From Caulobacter sp. Root1455 (GTDB lineage: Bacteria > Pseudomonadota > Alphaproteobacteria > Caulobacterales > Caulobacteraceae), in assembly GCF_001426905.1 (NCBI RefSeq), contig NZ_LMFQ01000024.1, positions 495,912 through 533,801 of the forward strand: DNA of 37,890 nt, written 5' to 3'. The notes below the pieces were generated by a model. That model was not told where the DNA came from. It saw only the letters and a list, made by a program, of their open reading frames with translations, and did not search any database. The position numbers and the translations under genes were made by a program. Positions 7,068 to 14,028 of this stretch are shown one piece after another. The number at the start of each line of letters is the position of its first letter. Position 1 is the first letter of the stretch.

Positions 7068-8666
7068 GTGATCGAGTTCGACAGCATCGAGGCCCAGCGA
7101 CGGGTCGGCGGCCATCTGATCCTGGCGTGCATCGCCGCGATGGTCCTGATGGTTCCGGCCGCCCGCCTGTTCGCCGGCGGACCCGTGCTGGGCCTGGCGC
7201 TGGGCTCGGTGGCGTTCGGCGCGATGGCCTGGGGCGGCTTCGCGATCTGGCGCGACAGCGTCGCCCAACGGATCTCCACCGCCATCAGCCTGGCCGGCCA
7301 GGTCACGCTGTTCGTCGCGGCGTTCTCCGGCCACGCCTGGCAGACCGACGCCCGCATGGCCTATCTGGCCGCCCTGGCGCTGCTGGTGGCCTATGGCGAC
7401 TGGCGGGTGGTGGCGGTCGGCGCGGCCAGCGTCGTCGCCATCGACGTCGGCGCCTCCATCTTCGCGCCCAATCTGCTGATGCCGGGCGCCGTCACGCCCC
7501 TGCGGATCGCCTTCAACGCCGGGGTCACCGTCGTCACCGCCTGGTCGCTGATCTGGCTGACGGCCGGCGTCTCGCAGCTGTTCGTCACCGTCAACGCCCG
7601 CACCGACAAGGCCCTGGCCGCCGCCCGCGAAGCCGACGAGGCCAACGCCGCCGCCGAGACGGCCCGCGCCGCCCGCGACGCCGACAACGCCGAACAGGCC
7701 GCCCAGAAGGCGGCTCTGGAGGCCGAGCAGGTCCTGGTCGTCGACACGGTGGCCGCCGGCCTGGCCCGCCTGTCGCGCGGCGACCTGACTTGCCGCCTGA
7801 CCCAACCCTTCGCCCTTCGCTACGAGCCGCTGCGCTCGGACTTCAACGGGGCGATGGAGAAGCTGCAGGCCGCGATGCAGGAGATCACCGGCAACGCCTC
7901 CAGCATGACCGCCGGCGTGGTCGACATGGCCCGCGCCGTCGACGAGCTGGCCGACCGCACCGAACAGCAGGCCGCCGGCCTGGTGCAGACCGCCGCCGCC
8001 CTGGACCAGATCACCGCCGCCGTGCGCTCGACCGCCGAAAGCGCCCACCAGGCCAACGCGGCCGCCGCGTCGGCCCGCTCCGAGGTCGAACGCTCCGATC
8101 CGGTGGTCACCGAGGCGGTCGAGGCCATGACCCTGATCGAGGCCTCGTCCGGCAAGATCGGCCACATCATCGGCGTCATCGACGAGATCGCCTTCCAGAC
8201 CAACCTTCTGGCCCTGAACGCCGGGGTCGAGGCCGCCCGGGCCGGCGACGCCGGCCGCGGCTTCGCGGTGGTGGCTCAGGAAGTGCGGGCCCTGGCCCAG
8301 CGCTCGGCCGAAGCGGCCAAGGAGATCAAGGGCCTGGTCAACGAGTCCGGCGCCCAGGTCGCGGCCGGCGTCGAGCGCGTGGGCCGCACCCGCGAGGCCC
8401 TGCAGCGGATCGTCGACGTGGTGGCCAAGATCGACCAGCAGGTCACCGCCATCGCCCGCTCGGCTCAGGACCAGGCCCAGGGCCTGGGCGAGGTCAACAC
8501 CACCATGGCCGAGATGGACCGCGTGGTTCAGCGCAACGCCGCCATGGTCGAGGAAACCACCGCCGCGGCCCACACCCTGCAGGTCGAAAGCCGCGAGCTG
8601 TCGGCGCGGGTCGAGATCTTCGACGTCGGCCAGAAGGGTCAGGTCGGAGGTCGGCGGGCGGCCTGA
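7068..8666 (+). CDS. Methyl-accepting chemotaxis protein with multi-helix membrane sensor
   Basis: A 532-residue chemoreceptor. I start it at GTG 7068, which has GGAG 7 nt upstream; the upstream in-frame extension is repeat-derived. The N-terminal ~165 residues form five or six transmembrane helices with little periplasmic sequence, so the sensing module is membrane-embedded rather than a periplasmic bundle. A coiled-coil-like Ala/Glu-rich stretch and a HAMP-like segment (around AAGLARLSRGDLTCRL) lead into the signalling domain. The CheA/CheW-binding hairpin tip EIAFQTNLLALNAGVEAARA starts at residue 373. No C-terminal CheR/CheB pentapeptide is seen. It stands alone, without che genes. Confidence 0.92.
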   Translation: MIEFDSIEAQRRVGGHLILACIAAMVLMVPAARLFAGGPVLGLALGSVAFGAMAWGGFAIWRDSVAQRISTAISLAGQVTLFVAAFSGHAWQTDARMAYLAALALLVAYGDWRVVAVGAASVVAIDVGASIFAPNLLMPGAVTPLRIAFNAGVTVVTAWSLIWLTAGVSQLFVTVNARTDKALAAAREADEANAAAETARAARDADNAEQAAQKAALEAEQVLVVDTVAAGLARLSRGDLTCRLTQPFALRYEPLRSDFNGAMEKLQAAMQEITGNASSMTAGVVDMARAVDELADRTEQQAAGLVQTAAALDQITAAVRSTAESAHQANAAAASARSEVERSDPVVTEAVEAMTLIEASSGKIGHIIGVIDEIAFQTNLLALNAGVEAARAGDAGRGFAVVAQEVRALAQRSAEAAKEIKGLVNESGAQVAAGVERVGRTREALQRIVDVVAKIDQQVTAIARSAQDQAQGLGEVNTTMAEMDRVVQRNAAMVEETTAAAHTLQVESRELSARVEIFDVGQKGQVGGRRAA

Positions 8667-8671
8667 CTAAT

Positions 8672-8723
8672 CCCTCTCCCCTCGCGGGAGAGGGTGGCCC
8701 GCGAAGCGGGTCGGGTGAGGGGG
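8672..8723. repeat. Family B palindromic repeat
   Basis: CCCTCTCCCCTCGCGGGAGAGGG is followed by a CCCGCGAAGCGGG hairpin and GGTGAGGG. It sits just past the receptor stop. A related copy in the opposite sense follows at 8785-8833, and the two flank a bidirectional terminator. Confidence 0.8.
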
Positions 8724-8737
8724 CGAAGAACAGAAAA

Positions 8738-8777
8738 GCCGCGCCCAGTCGTAAGACCGGACGCGGCTTTTGTTTTT
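8738..8777. terminator. Bidirectional intrinsic terminator between mcp and hpt
   Basis: AAAAGCCGCG is matched by CGCGGCTTTT (stem 8738-8743 with 8762-8767), with a further GTC-GTAA-GAC pairing inside and a T-rich tail TTTTGTTTTT. A-run on one side and T-run on the other let it work for both convergent genes. Confidence 0.85.
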
Positions 8778-8784
8778 GAGAGAT

Positions 8785-8833
8785 CCCTCATCCGGCGGCC
8801 GCGCCGCCACCTTCTCCCGCAAGGGGAGAAGGA
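8785..8833. repeat. Family B palindromic repeat, partner copy
   Basis: CCCTCATCCGGCGGCCGCGCCGCC followed by CTTCTCCCGCAAGGGGAGAAGG. It is the inverse-oriented companion of the copy at 8672-8723 and lies immediately before the hpt stop codon. Confidence 0.75.
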
Positions 8834-8841
8834 AAGGATCG

Positions 8842-9369
8842 CTAATCCAGCGCCCCGATATACGGCAGGCCGCGGCTCTTGCCTTCGTCGTCCAGGCCGT
8901 AGCCGACCAGGTAGCGGGCCGGGGCTTCCCAGGCGATGAAGTCGGGCTCGATGCGCGGCTTGTCCCAGGGCTTGCGGGCGAAGACGGCGGTCAGGACTTC
9001 GCTGGCGCCGGCGTCCTTGACCAGCTTGGCGGCCTCGCCCAGCGACAGGCCGGTGTCGAGCACGTCGTCCACCACCAGGGCGCGGCGGCCGACCAGCGGG
9101 CGCTGCAGATCGGCGCGGACCTCGCAGCGGCCCGAGCTCTTGCGTTCGTCATGGTAGGAGGCCAGCCACAGGGCGTCGAAGCGGACGTCGCGACCGGCGC
9201 GCCACAGGGCCCGGGTCAGGTCGGCGGCGAACCACAGGCCGCCGGTCAGCAGGCAGACGACGACGGTGTCGTTGTCGATGCGCGGGGCGATGGCCTGGGC
9301 CAGGGCTTCCACCCGCTCGGCGATTTCTTCCTGAGAAATCAGGACTTCGGGGGCGGGGCGTTCGTTCAT
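8842..9369 (-). CDS. hpt: Hypoxanthine(-guanine) phosphoribosyltransferase
   Basis: A purine-salvage enzyme transferring the phosphoribosyl group of PRPP to hypoxanthine and/or guanine. The 175-residue length is typical. The PRPP-binding signature is ALVVDDVLDTGLSL (residues 97-110); upstream is the LLTGGLWFAADL loop, and downstream is the base-binding stretch KPRIEPDFIAWEAP with the family's C-terminal VGYGLD block. The exact base specificity is not certain. It is the second gene of a pair, 15 nt after the zinc-ribbon/DUF3426 gene, and converges on the chemoreceptor gene across a terminator. Confidence 0.92.
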   Translation of the reverse strand: MNERPAPEVLISQEEIAERVEALAQAIAPRIDNDTVVVCLLTGGLWFAADLTRALWRAGRDVRFDALWLASYHDERKSSGRCEVRADLQRPLVGRRALVVDDVLDTGLSLGEAAKLVKDAGASEVLTAVFARKPWDKPRIEPDFIAWEAPARYLVGYGLDDEGKSRGLPYIGALD

Positions 9370-9384
9370 TTCAGGATTTCTTGG

Positions 9385-10320
9385 TCAATGATGGTCGGCC
9401 GGGGCCGGTTCGACCGCTCCGGTCTCATGACCTGGGGGCTCGTGTCCAGCCCCTTGCGTCTCGTCGATCGACGGTTGCCCGCCCGCCGCCAGGTCGGCCG
9501 GCTGGTCCTGGGCGCCGCGCAGCGACGGCGCCTGCGGGTCGGCGACGTGGTCCGCATGGGCCGCGGTCCCGGCCGCCTTGGCCGCGCCCGGCTCGAGAGC
9601 GAAGCCGATTTCCAGGGTGTTGGCCGTGCGGGGCGGGTCCAGCAGGGTCACCGAGAAGTGTCGGGTCTGGCTGGGCGGAATCAGCGGGTCGGCGGCGGCG
9701 GCCAGCTTTCCGGCCACCCGCTTCTCGTGCTTGTTGAGCAGGGCCACCCGGAGCGGCGGCGTGGTCACCGCGTGGTCGGTGATGTTGCGCAGCACGCCGG
9801 TGACGGTGATGGCGGCGTGACCGTTCTGCATCGACGGCTCGGCCTTCAGGTCCTCGACCACCAGGCCGACATTGTTCACGGGCATGCGGGCGAAGGCGTA
9901 GGCCCCCGCCGTGCTGGGCCACAGATGGGCGACGTTCATGCGGAACACGCCGGCCGCCACCAGCATCACCACCATGACGGCGACCATGCCGCCCCAGATG
10001 ATGCCCGTGGTCTTGGCCTCTTTCAGGCGGCGCTCGGCGTCGGCGCGGGCCCGGAACACCTTGGGCAGTTCCTCGCCGGGCAGTTGGTCGACCGGGGTCT
10101 CGGGATCGTCGGCAGGGTTGGACGCGCCGTCCAGCGCGGTCAGGTTCGGCTCGGACGCCAGATCGGCGGCCGAAGGCTCCACGAACAGATCCAGGGCTTC
10201 TTCGTTGCGCGCCGTCCAGCGCGCTCCGCAGGACGCGCAGCGCACGACACGGCCAGCCGCGCCGACCTTGGAGTCATCGACGAAATAGCGGCTGGCGCAC
10301 TCGGGACAGGTCAGTATCAT
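9385..10320 (-). CDS. Zinc-ribbon (MJ0042) / DUF3426-like membrane protein
   Basis: A 311-residue protein. The first 31 residues hold a CxxC...CxxC zinc ribbon (C5, C8, C28, C31; ILTCPECASRYFVDDSKVG), the MJ0042 type. An acidic linker leads to one transmembrane helix (about residues 100-125), then a DUF3426-like extracytoplasmic beta-domain (ITVTGVLRNITDHAVTTPPL) and a low-complexity tail ending in His-His. Such proteins are widespread in proteobacteria and of unknown function; the topology suggests a cytoplasmic zinc ribbon coupled to a periplasmic domain. The start is ATG 10320; the open frame extends further but without reason. Divergent from ftsE, with 56 bp between starts. Confidence 0.85.
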   Translation of the reverse strand: MILTCPECASRYFVDDSKVGAAGRVVRCASCGARWTARNEEALDLFVEPSAADLASEPNLTALDGASNPADDPETPVDQLPGEELPKVFRARADAERRLKEAKTTGIIWGGMVAVMVVMLVAAGVFRMNVAHLWPSTAGAYAFARMPVNNVGLVVEDLKAEPSMQNGHAAITVTGVLRNITDHAVTTPPLRVALLNKHEKRVAGKLAAAADPLIPPSQTRHFSVTLLDPPRTANTLEIGFALEPGAAKAAGTAAHADHVADPQAPSLRGAQDQPADLAAGGQPSIDETQGAGHEPPGHETGAVEPAPADHH

Positions 10321-10376
10321 GGCCGCGAATCGGACGCTCCCCGCTCCTACACACGAGGTCGCCGATTTTGCCAGCC
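10321..10376. promoter_or_regulatory. Shared divergent promoter region, zinc-ribbon gene / ftsE
   Basis: Only 56 bp separate the two divergent start codons, so both promoters must overlap here or extend into the coding sequences. I see no confident -35/-10 pair. Assignment is by geometry. Confidence 0.4.
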
Positions 10377-11171
10377 ATGTCCACACGACCCAGCGACACA
10401 CCCTTGCGCATCGATGACGTCCAGGATGGCGACACCGTCTCTGTCGTCCGCTTCGAAGGTGTTTCGATGCGGTACGGACGCGGGCCGGAAACGCTCAGCG
10501 ATCTCGCGTTCACCTTACACCCAGGGTCTTTCCATTTCCTCACCGGCCCGTCGGGCGCGGGAAAGAGTTCGCTGCTCAAGCTGATCTACCTGGCCCACCG
10601 TGCGTCACGGGGTCGCGTCGAGCTGTTCGGCCGCGACATCAGCCTGACCCGTCCCGAGGACCTGCCGTTCATCCGCCGCCGCATCGGGGTGGTTTTCCAG
10701 GACTTCCGCCTGCTGGACCATCTGTCGGTGTTCGACAACGCCGCCCTGCCGCTGCGCATCGCCGGCCGCAAGCCCAACACCTACCGCGAGGACGTCGCCG
10801 AGCTGCTGCAGTGGGTCGGGCTGGGCGACCGCATGCACGCCCTGCCCGCCACCCTGTCGGGCGGCGAGAAGCAGCGCCTGGCCATCGCCCGCGCCGTGGT
10901 CGACCGCCCCGACGTGCTGCTGGCCGACGAGCCGACCGGCAATGTCGATCCGGCCATGTCGCTGCGCCTGCTGCGGCTGTTCGTCGAGCTGAACCGCCTG
11001 GGCACCACGGTGCTGATCGCCACCCACGACGAGGACCTGGTGGCCCGCGCCAACCGCCCGACTCTGCACCTGGAGCACGGCCGGCTGGTCGATTTCGCCG
11101 ACGAGGCTCCCAGCGAAACCTACGGCTACGAGGACGACGACAACTACGAAGACGAGGAGGACGACGCTTGA
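10377..11171 (+). CDS. ftsE: Cell-division ATP-binding protein FtsE
   Basis: ATPase subunit of the FtsEX complex, which drives periplasmic septal peptidoglycan hydrolysis during division. The 264-residue protein has Walker A GPSGAGKS (57-64), Q-loop Q108 in VVFQDFRLL, ABC signature LSGGEKQ (160-166), Walker B with D184-E185 in VLLADEPTG, and the switch histidine H217. Length is somewhat more than the usual ~220: about 20 residues are added at the N-terminus, and a very acidic, Asp/Glu/Tyr-rich tail covers residues 247-264. I use ATG 10377; an in-frame TTG at 10368 is possible. It overlaps ftsX by 4 nt. Confidence 0.95.
   Translation: MSTRPSDTPLRIDDVQDGDTVSVVRFEGVSMRYGRGPETLSDLAFTLHPGSFHFLTGPSGAGKSSLLKLIYLAHRASRGRVELFGRDISLTRPEDLPFIRRRIGVVFQDFRLLDHLSVFDNAALPLRIAGRKPNTYREDVAELLQWVGLGDRMHALPATLSGGEKQRLAIARAVVDRPDVLLADEPTGNVDPAMSLRLLRLFVELNRLGTTVLIATHDEDLVARANRPTLHLEHGRLVDFADEAPSETYGYEDDDNYEDEEDDA
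11154..11160 (+). promoter_or_regulatory. Shine-Dalgarno deciding the ftsX start
   Basis: GAGGAGG ends 7 nt before TTG 11168. This strong site, embedded in the acidic tail codons of ftsE, fixes the ftsX start at a non-ATG codon and links the ftsE tail to ftsX translation. Confidence 0.75.
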
Positions 11172-12058
11172 GCGAGTTCTCCGTCGCCCGCTGGAAGCCG
11201 GGCCAGTTGCTGCCGCCGCGCGACGCGCGGGACGGCTCGCTGGTGTTCGTGGTCGCCGTGCTGTGCTTCCTGGCCTGCCTGACGGCCCTGGCCGCGATCG
11301 CCTCGACCCGCGCCGCCACCGGCTGGACCGCGCAGCTGACCGGCTCGGCCACGGTCGTGGTCCGGCCCCGCGCCAACGAGAGCCCCGACAGCGCCGCGGC
11401 CCGCGCCGCCGAGACCCTGTCGGGCGTCAAGGGCGTCGACGAGGCCCGCGCCCTGCCCAAGGAGAAGGCCGAGGCCCTGCTCGAGCCGTGGATCGGCCGC
11501 GAGGCCCTGATCGCCGACCTGCCCGTGCCGCGCCTGGTGACCCTGGACCTCGACCCGAAGGCCCCCGCCACCGCCGCCACGCTGAACAAGGCGTTGAAGG
11601 ACGCCAATGTCGACGCCGTGGTCGACGACCACAGCCGCTGGATCGCCGACATCGAGCGCGCCGCGCGCCTGGCCGGCTGGGCCGCCATCGGCGTCTTCGC
11701 CCTGATCGCCACGGCCGCCGCCGCCGTGATCGTCTTCGCCACCCGCGCCGCCCTGACCGCGCGCCACGACATCGTCGAGGTGCTGCACCTGTCGGGGGCC
11801 GAGCACGGCTTCATCGCCAACCTGTTCCAGAACCGTTTCGCGGGCATGGCCTTCATCGCCGGCTTGCTGGGCGGGGCCAGCGCGGCCATGATTGGGGCGG
11901 CGGCGCGGCTCTTGGGGGGCGGCCAGGGACTGACGCCGGTCCTGCCGCTGGCCTGGATCGATCTCTTGGCGCCCCTGCCCTGCCCGTTGGTGGCGGCGCT
12001 GGTGGCCGGGATCGCGGCCCGCGCGGCCTCCCTGCGCCTGTTGAGAGGCATGCCGTGA
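11168..12058 (+). CDS. ftsX: Cell-division protein FtsX
   Basis: Membrane subunit of the FtsEX complex, coupling ATP hydrolysis by FtsE to periplasmic amidase activation. 296 residues from TTG 11168, which overlaps the ftsE stop (TTGA) and has GAGGAGG upstream. A cytoplasmic N-terminus is followed by a first helix (about residues 25-46), a ~115-residue periplasmic domain, and three more helices in the C-terminal half (from about residues 167, 218 and 258) with the FtsX/MacB-type segment HDIVEVLHLSGAEHGFIANL. This four-helix layout is standard for FtsX. It overlaps the next gene by 4 nt (GTGA). Confidence 0.95.
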   Translation: MSEFSVARWKPGQLLPPRDARDGSLVFVVAVLCFLACLTALAAIASTRAATGWTAQLTGSATVVVRPRANESPDSAAARAAETLSGVKGVDEARALPKEKAEALLEPWIGREALIADLPVPRLVTLDLDPKAPATAATLNKALKDANVDAVVDDHSRWIADIERAARLAGWAAIGVFALIATAAAAVIVFATRAALTARHDIVEVLHLSGAEHGFIANLFQNRFAGMAFIAGLLGGASAAMIGAAARLLGGGQGLTPVLPLAWIDLLAPLPCPLVAALVAGIAARAASLRLLRGMP

Positions 12059-12690
12059 AGAGCATCGCAGCGCTGCTGATCGTGGTGATGGTCTGGTTCG
12101 TCGGCCTGCTGGCCTTCACCAGCCGCGTCGATCAGTCCACCCCCGCCCAGGAACCGCCGGTGTCGGACGGGGTGGTGGTGCTGACCGGCGCCTCAAACGT
12201 GCGGCTCGAGGCGGCGACCAAGCTGCTGGAGGCCGGCAAGGGCAAGCGCCTGCTGATCTCGGGCGTCAACCGCGAGGCGTCCCGCGAAGACGTGCTGGGC
12301 GTGACCAAGGCCGTGCGGCCGATCTACGAATGCTGCGTCGACCTGGGCTACGCGGCCGCCGACACCGTCGGCAACGCCAGCGAGTCCGCCGAATGGGCCA
12401 AGGCCAAGAACTATCGCAGCCTGATCGTGGTCACCGCCGACTACCACATGCCGCGCTCGATGCTGGAGCTGCACGCCGCCATGCCCGACGTGACCCTGCA
12501 CCCCTACCCCGTGGTCACCGAAAGCCTGAACGCCCACCGCTGGTGGAAAGGCGGCACGAGCGCCCGGCGCATGACCGTGGAATACTGCAAGTACCTGGCG
12601 ATCCTGGGGCGCGAGGCGTTCCTCAGCCTGGGACCCAAGGAAAAGGCCGAACACAAGGCCGGCCCGGAGCCGGCGAAGGAAGCGTCTTGA
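12055..12690 (+). CDS. DUF218 (YdcF-like) membrane-anchored protein
   Basis: A 211-residue protein with an N-terminal signal-anchor helix (about residues 2-21) and a DUF218/YdcF-type domain: GVVVLTGASNVRLEAATKLL, then GKRLLISGVNREA, the SESAEWAK region and LIVVTADYHMPRSMLEL. E. coli relatives (ElyC/SanA/YdcF) act in envelope biogenesis, including undecaprenyl-carrier metabolism, which suits its position between ftsX and plsC. It starts at GTG 12055, overlapping the ftsX stop, and ends in a TTGA overlap with plsC. The enzymatic role is inferred only from the family. Confidence 0.85.
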   Translation: MKSIAALLIVVMVWFVGLLAFTSRVDQSTPAQEPPVSDGVVVLTGASNVRLEAATKLLEAGKGKRLLISGVNREASREDVLGVTKAVRPIYECCVDLGYAAADTVGNASESAEWAKAKNYRSLIVVTADYHMPRSMLELHAAMPDVTLHPYPVVTESLNAHRWWKGGTSARRMTVEYCKYLAILGREAFLSLGPKEKAEHKAGPEPAKEAS

Positions 12691-13397
12691 TCTATCTGCG
12701 TTCGTTCCTGTTTCAGCTGTTCTTCTGGCTCTGGTCGGTGGCCTGGGCCATCGGCATGGTGCTGACCTATCCCCTGCCGCGCCGCGCCAACACTTGGTCG
12801 TTGTCGACCTGGGCCAAGGGTCTGATCTGGGGTCTGCGCTGGCTGGCCGACATCAAGGTCGAGGTGCGGGGCGAGCAATACCGGCCGACCGGACCGGCGC
12901 TGGTCGCGTCCAAGCACCAGTCGATGTTCGACGTCTTCAGCCAGTTCGCTCTGCTGCCCGACGCCTGCTTCGTGATGAAGAAGGAGCTGCTGATGGTGCC
13001 GCTGTTCGGCTGGCACGGACTGAAGGCCGGCATGATCGTCGTCAACCGGGCGGGCCATTCGACCGCGCTGAAGAAGCTGGTGCGCGACGCCGTCGACCGC
13101 ATGAAGGAAACCCGACAGGTCGTGATCTTCCCGGAAGGCACGCGCGGCGACGTCGGCGTGCCCGGCGACTACAAGCCCGGCATCGCCGCCCTCTATCGCG
13201 AGCTGAACCTGCCGGTCACGCCGCTGGCCCTGAACTGCGGCGTCCATTGGCCGAAGGGCTTCATGCGGCCGCCGGGCACGATCGTCTTCGAATACCTGCC
13301 GCCGATCCCCGCCGGCCTGAAGCGCGGCGAGTTCATGCGCGAGCTGCAGACCCGGATCGACACGGCGACCAAGGCCCTGGAGGACGAGGGGCTCTAG
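12687..13397 (+). CDS. plsC: 1-acyl-sn-glycerol-3-phosphate acyltransferase
   Basis: Acylates lysophosphatidic acid to phosphatidic acid in phospholipid synthesis, at the inner membrane. 236 residues starting at TTG 12687, overlapping the preceding stop (TTGA) with AAGGA 6 nt upstream. The N-terminus carries a long hydrophobic segment (residues 7-28). The catalytic HX4D motif is HQSMFD (H77-D82) and the substrate-binding motif is FPEGTR (148-153). It is the last gene of the ftsEX operon. Its TAG stop lies in a CTAG shared with the stop of the convergent hydroxylase gene. Confidence 0.93.
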   Translation: MIYLRSFLFQLFFWLWSVAWAIGMVLTYPLPRRANTWSLSTWAKGLIWGLRWLADIKVEVRGEQYRPTGPALVASKHQSMFDVFSQFALLPDACFVMKKELLMVPLFGWHGLKAGMIVVNRAGHSTALKKLVRDAVDRMKETRQVVIFPEGTRGDVGVPGDYKPGIAALYRELNLPVTPLALNCGVHWPKGFMRPPGTIVFEYLPPIPAGLKRGEFMRELQTRIDTATKALEDEGL

Positions 13398-13975
13398 GCC
13401 TCAGCCAGGGCGTTGTCGAAGAACCCGGTCAGCCAGTCGTTGACCTGCAGGTCCAGCACCAGGTGCACGCGGTCGTCGGCCCCGCGATTGGCCACGGCGT
13501 GCGGGTCGCTCAGGCGCAGATACCAGGCCTGCCCCGCCTTCATCTCGACCCGCGAGCCGTTGAGCAGGAACTCGACGTCGGGGTTGGTGACCACCGGCAC
13601 GTGGACGCGGGCCGCGCCGGACTCGATGTCCAGGTCCAGGTCGGTGTGCGTCTTGATGATCGAACCCGGCGTCAGGCGCATCAGCCGAACGCCGCGCACC
13701 TCGCAGGCGAAGGCGGCGATCACCGCGCGGAAATAGGGGCAGGCCGCCAGCATCGGCGTGTCGACGAAGGTCGTGGCCGTCGGATCGGCATAGATCATCC
13801 GGATCGGATGGGTTTCCCCCGCCGCGCAGCGCAGCGGGATCACGCTCCAGTCGCCCTCGTAGTTCTGCTGGACGTAGTGCGCGGTCCACGGCGTGGCCGA
13901 CAGGGCGTCCAGGTCGCGCCGCAGCAGGGCCGGATCGAAGCTCGGCGGCAGTTGCAATCTGTCCGGGAACACCAT
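13394..13975 (-). CDS. Aspartyl/asparaginyl beta-hydroxylase family oxygenase
   Basis: A 193-residue Fe(II)/2-oxoglutarate-dependent oxygenase of the Asp/Asn beta-hydroxylase family (PF05118-like), cupin fold. The iron-binding HxD is H110-x-D112 (KTHTDLDLD), followed by ARVHVPVVTNPDVEF, the distal histidine H159 in DPHAVANRG and the 2-oxoglutarate-binding arginine region DDRVHLVLDL (R169). All expected ligands are present, so it should be active. The substrate is unknown: it could be a peptide/protein Asp or Asn residue or a small molecule. It is divergent from a sulfotransferase gene with only 53 bp between starts, which suggests joint regulation and a shared pathway. Convergent overlap with plsC of 4 bp. 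Confidence 0.9.
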   Translation of the reverse strand: MVFPDRLQLPPSFDPALLRRDLDALSATPWTAHYVQQNYEGDWSVIPLRCAAGETHPIRMIYADPTATTFVDTPMLAACPYFRAVIAAFACEVRGVRLMRLTPGSIIKTHTDLDLDIESGAARVHVPVVTNPDVEFLLNGSRVEMKAGQAWYLRLSDPHAVANRGADDRVHLVLDLQVNDWLTGFFDNALAEA

Positions 13976-14028
13976 CCACTGACGCTATCGAGCCGCGAGC
14001 GGCCTCACAAGACCCGACGGGAGACGCG
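13976..14028. promoter_or_regulatory. Divergent promoter region, hydroxylase / sulfotransferase
   Basis: 53 bp between the two starts. ACGGGAGACGCG just before ATG 14029 supplies a GGGAG-type ribosome site. No promoter hexamers are clear enough to name. Confidence 0.4.
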
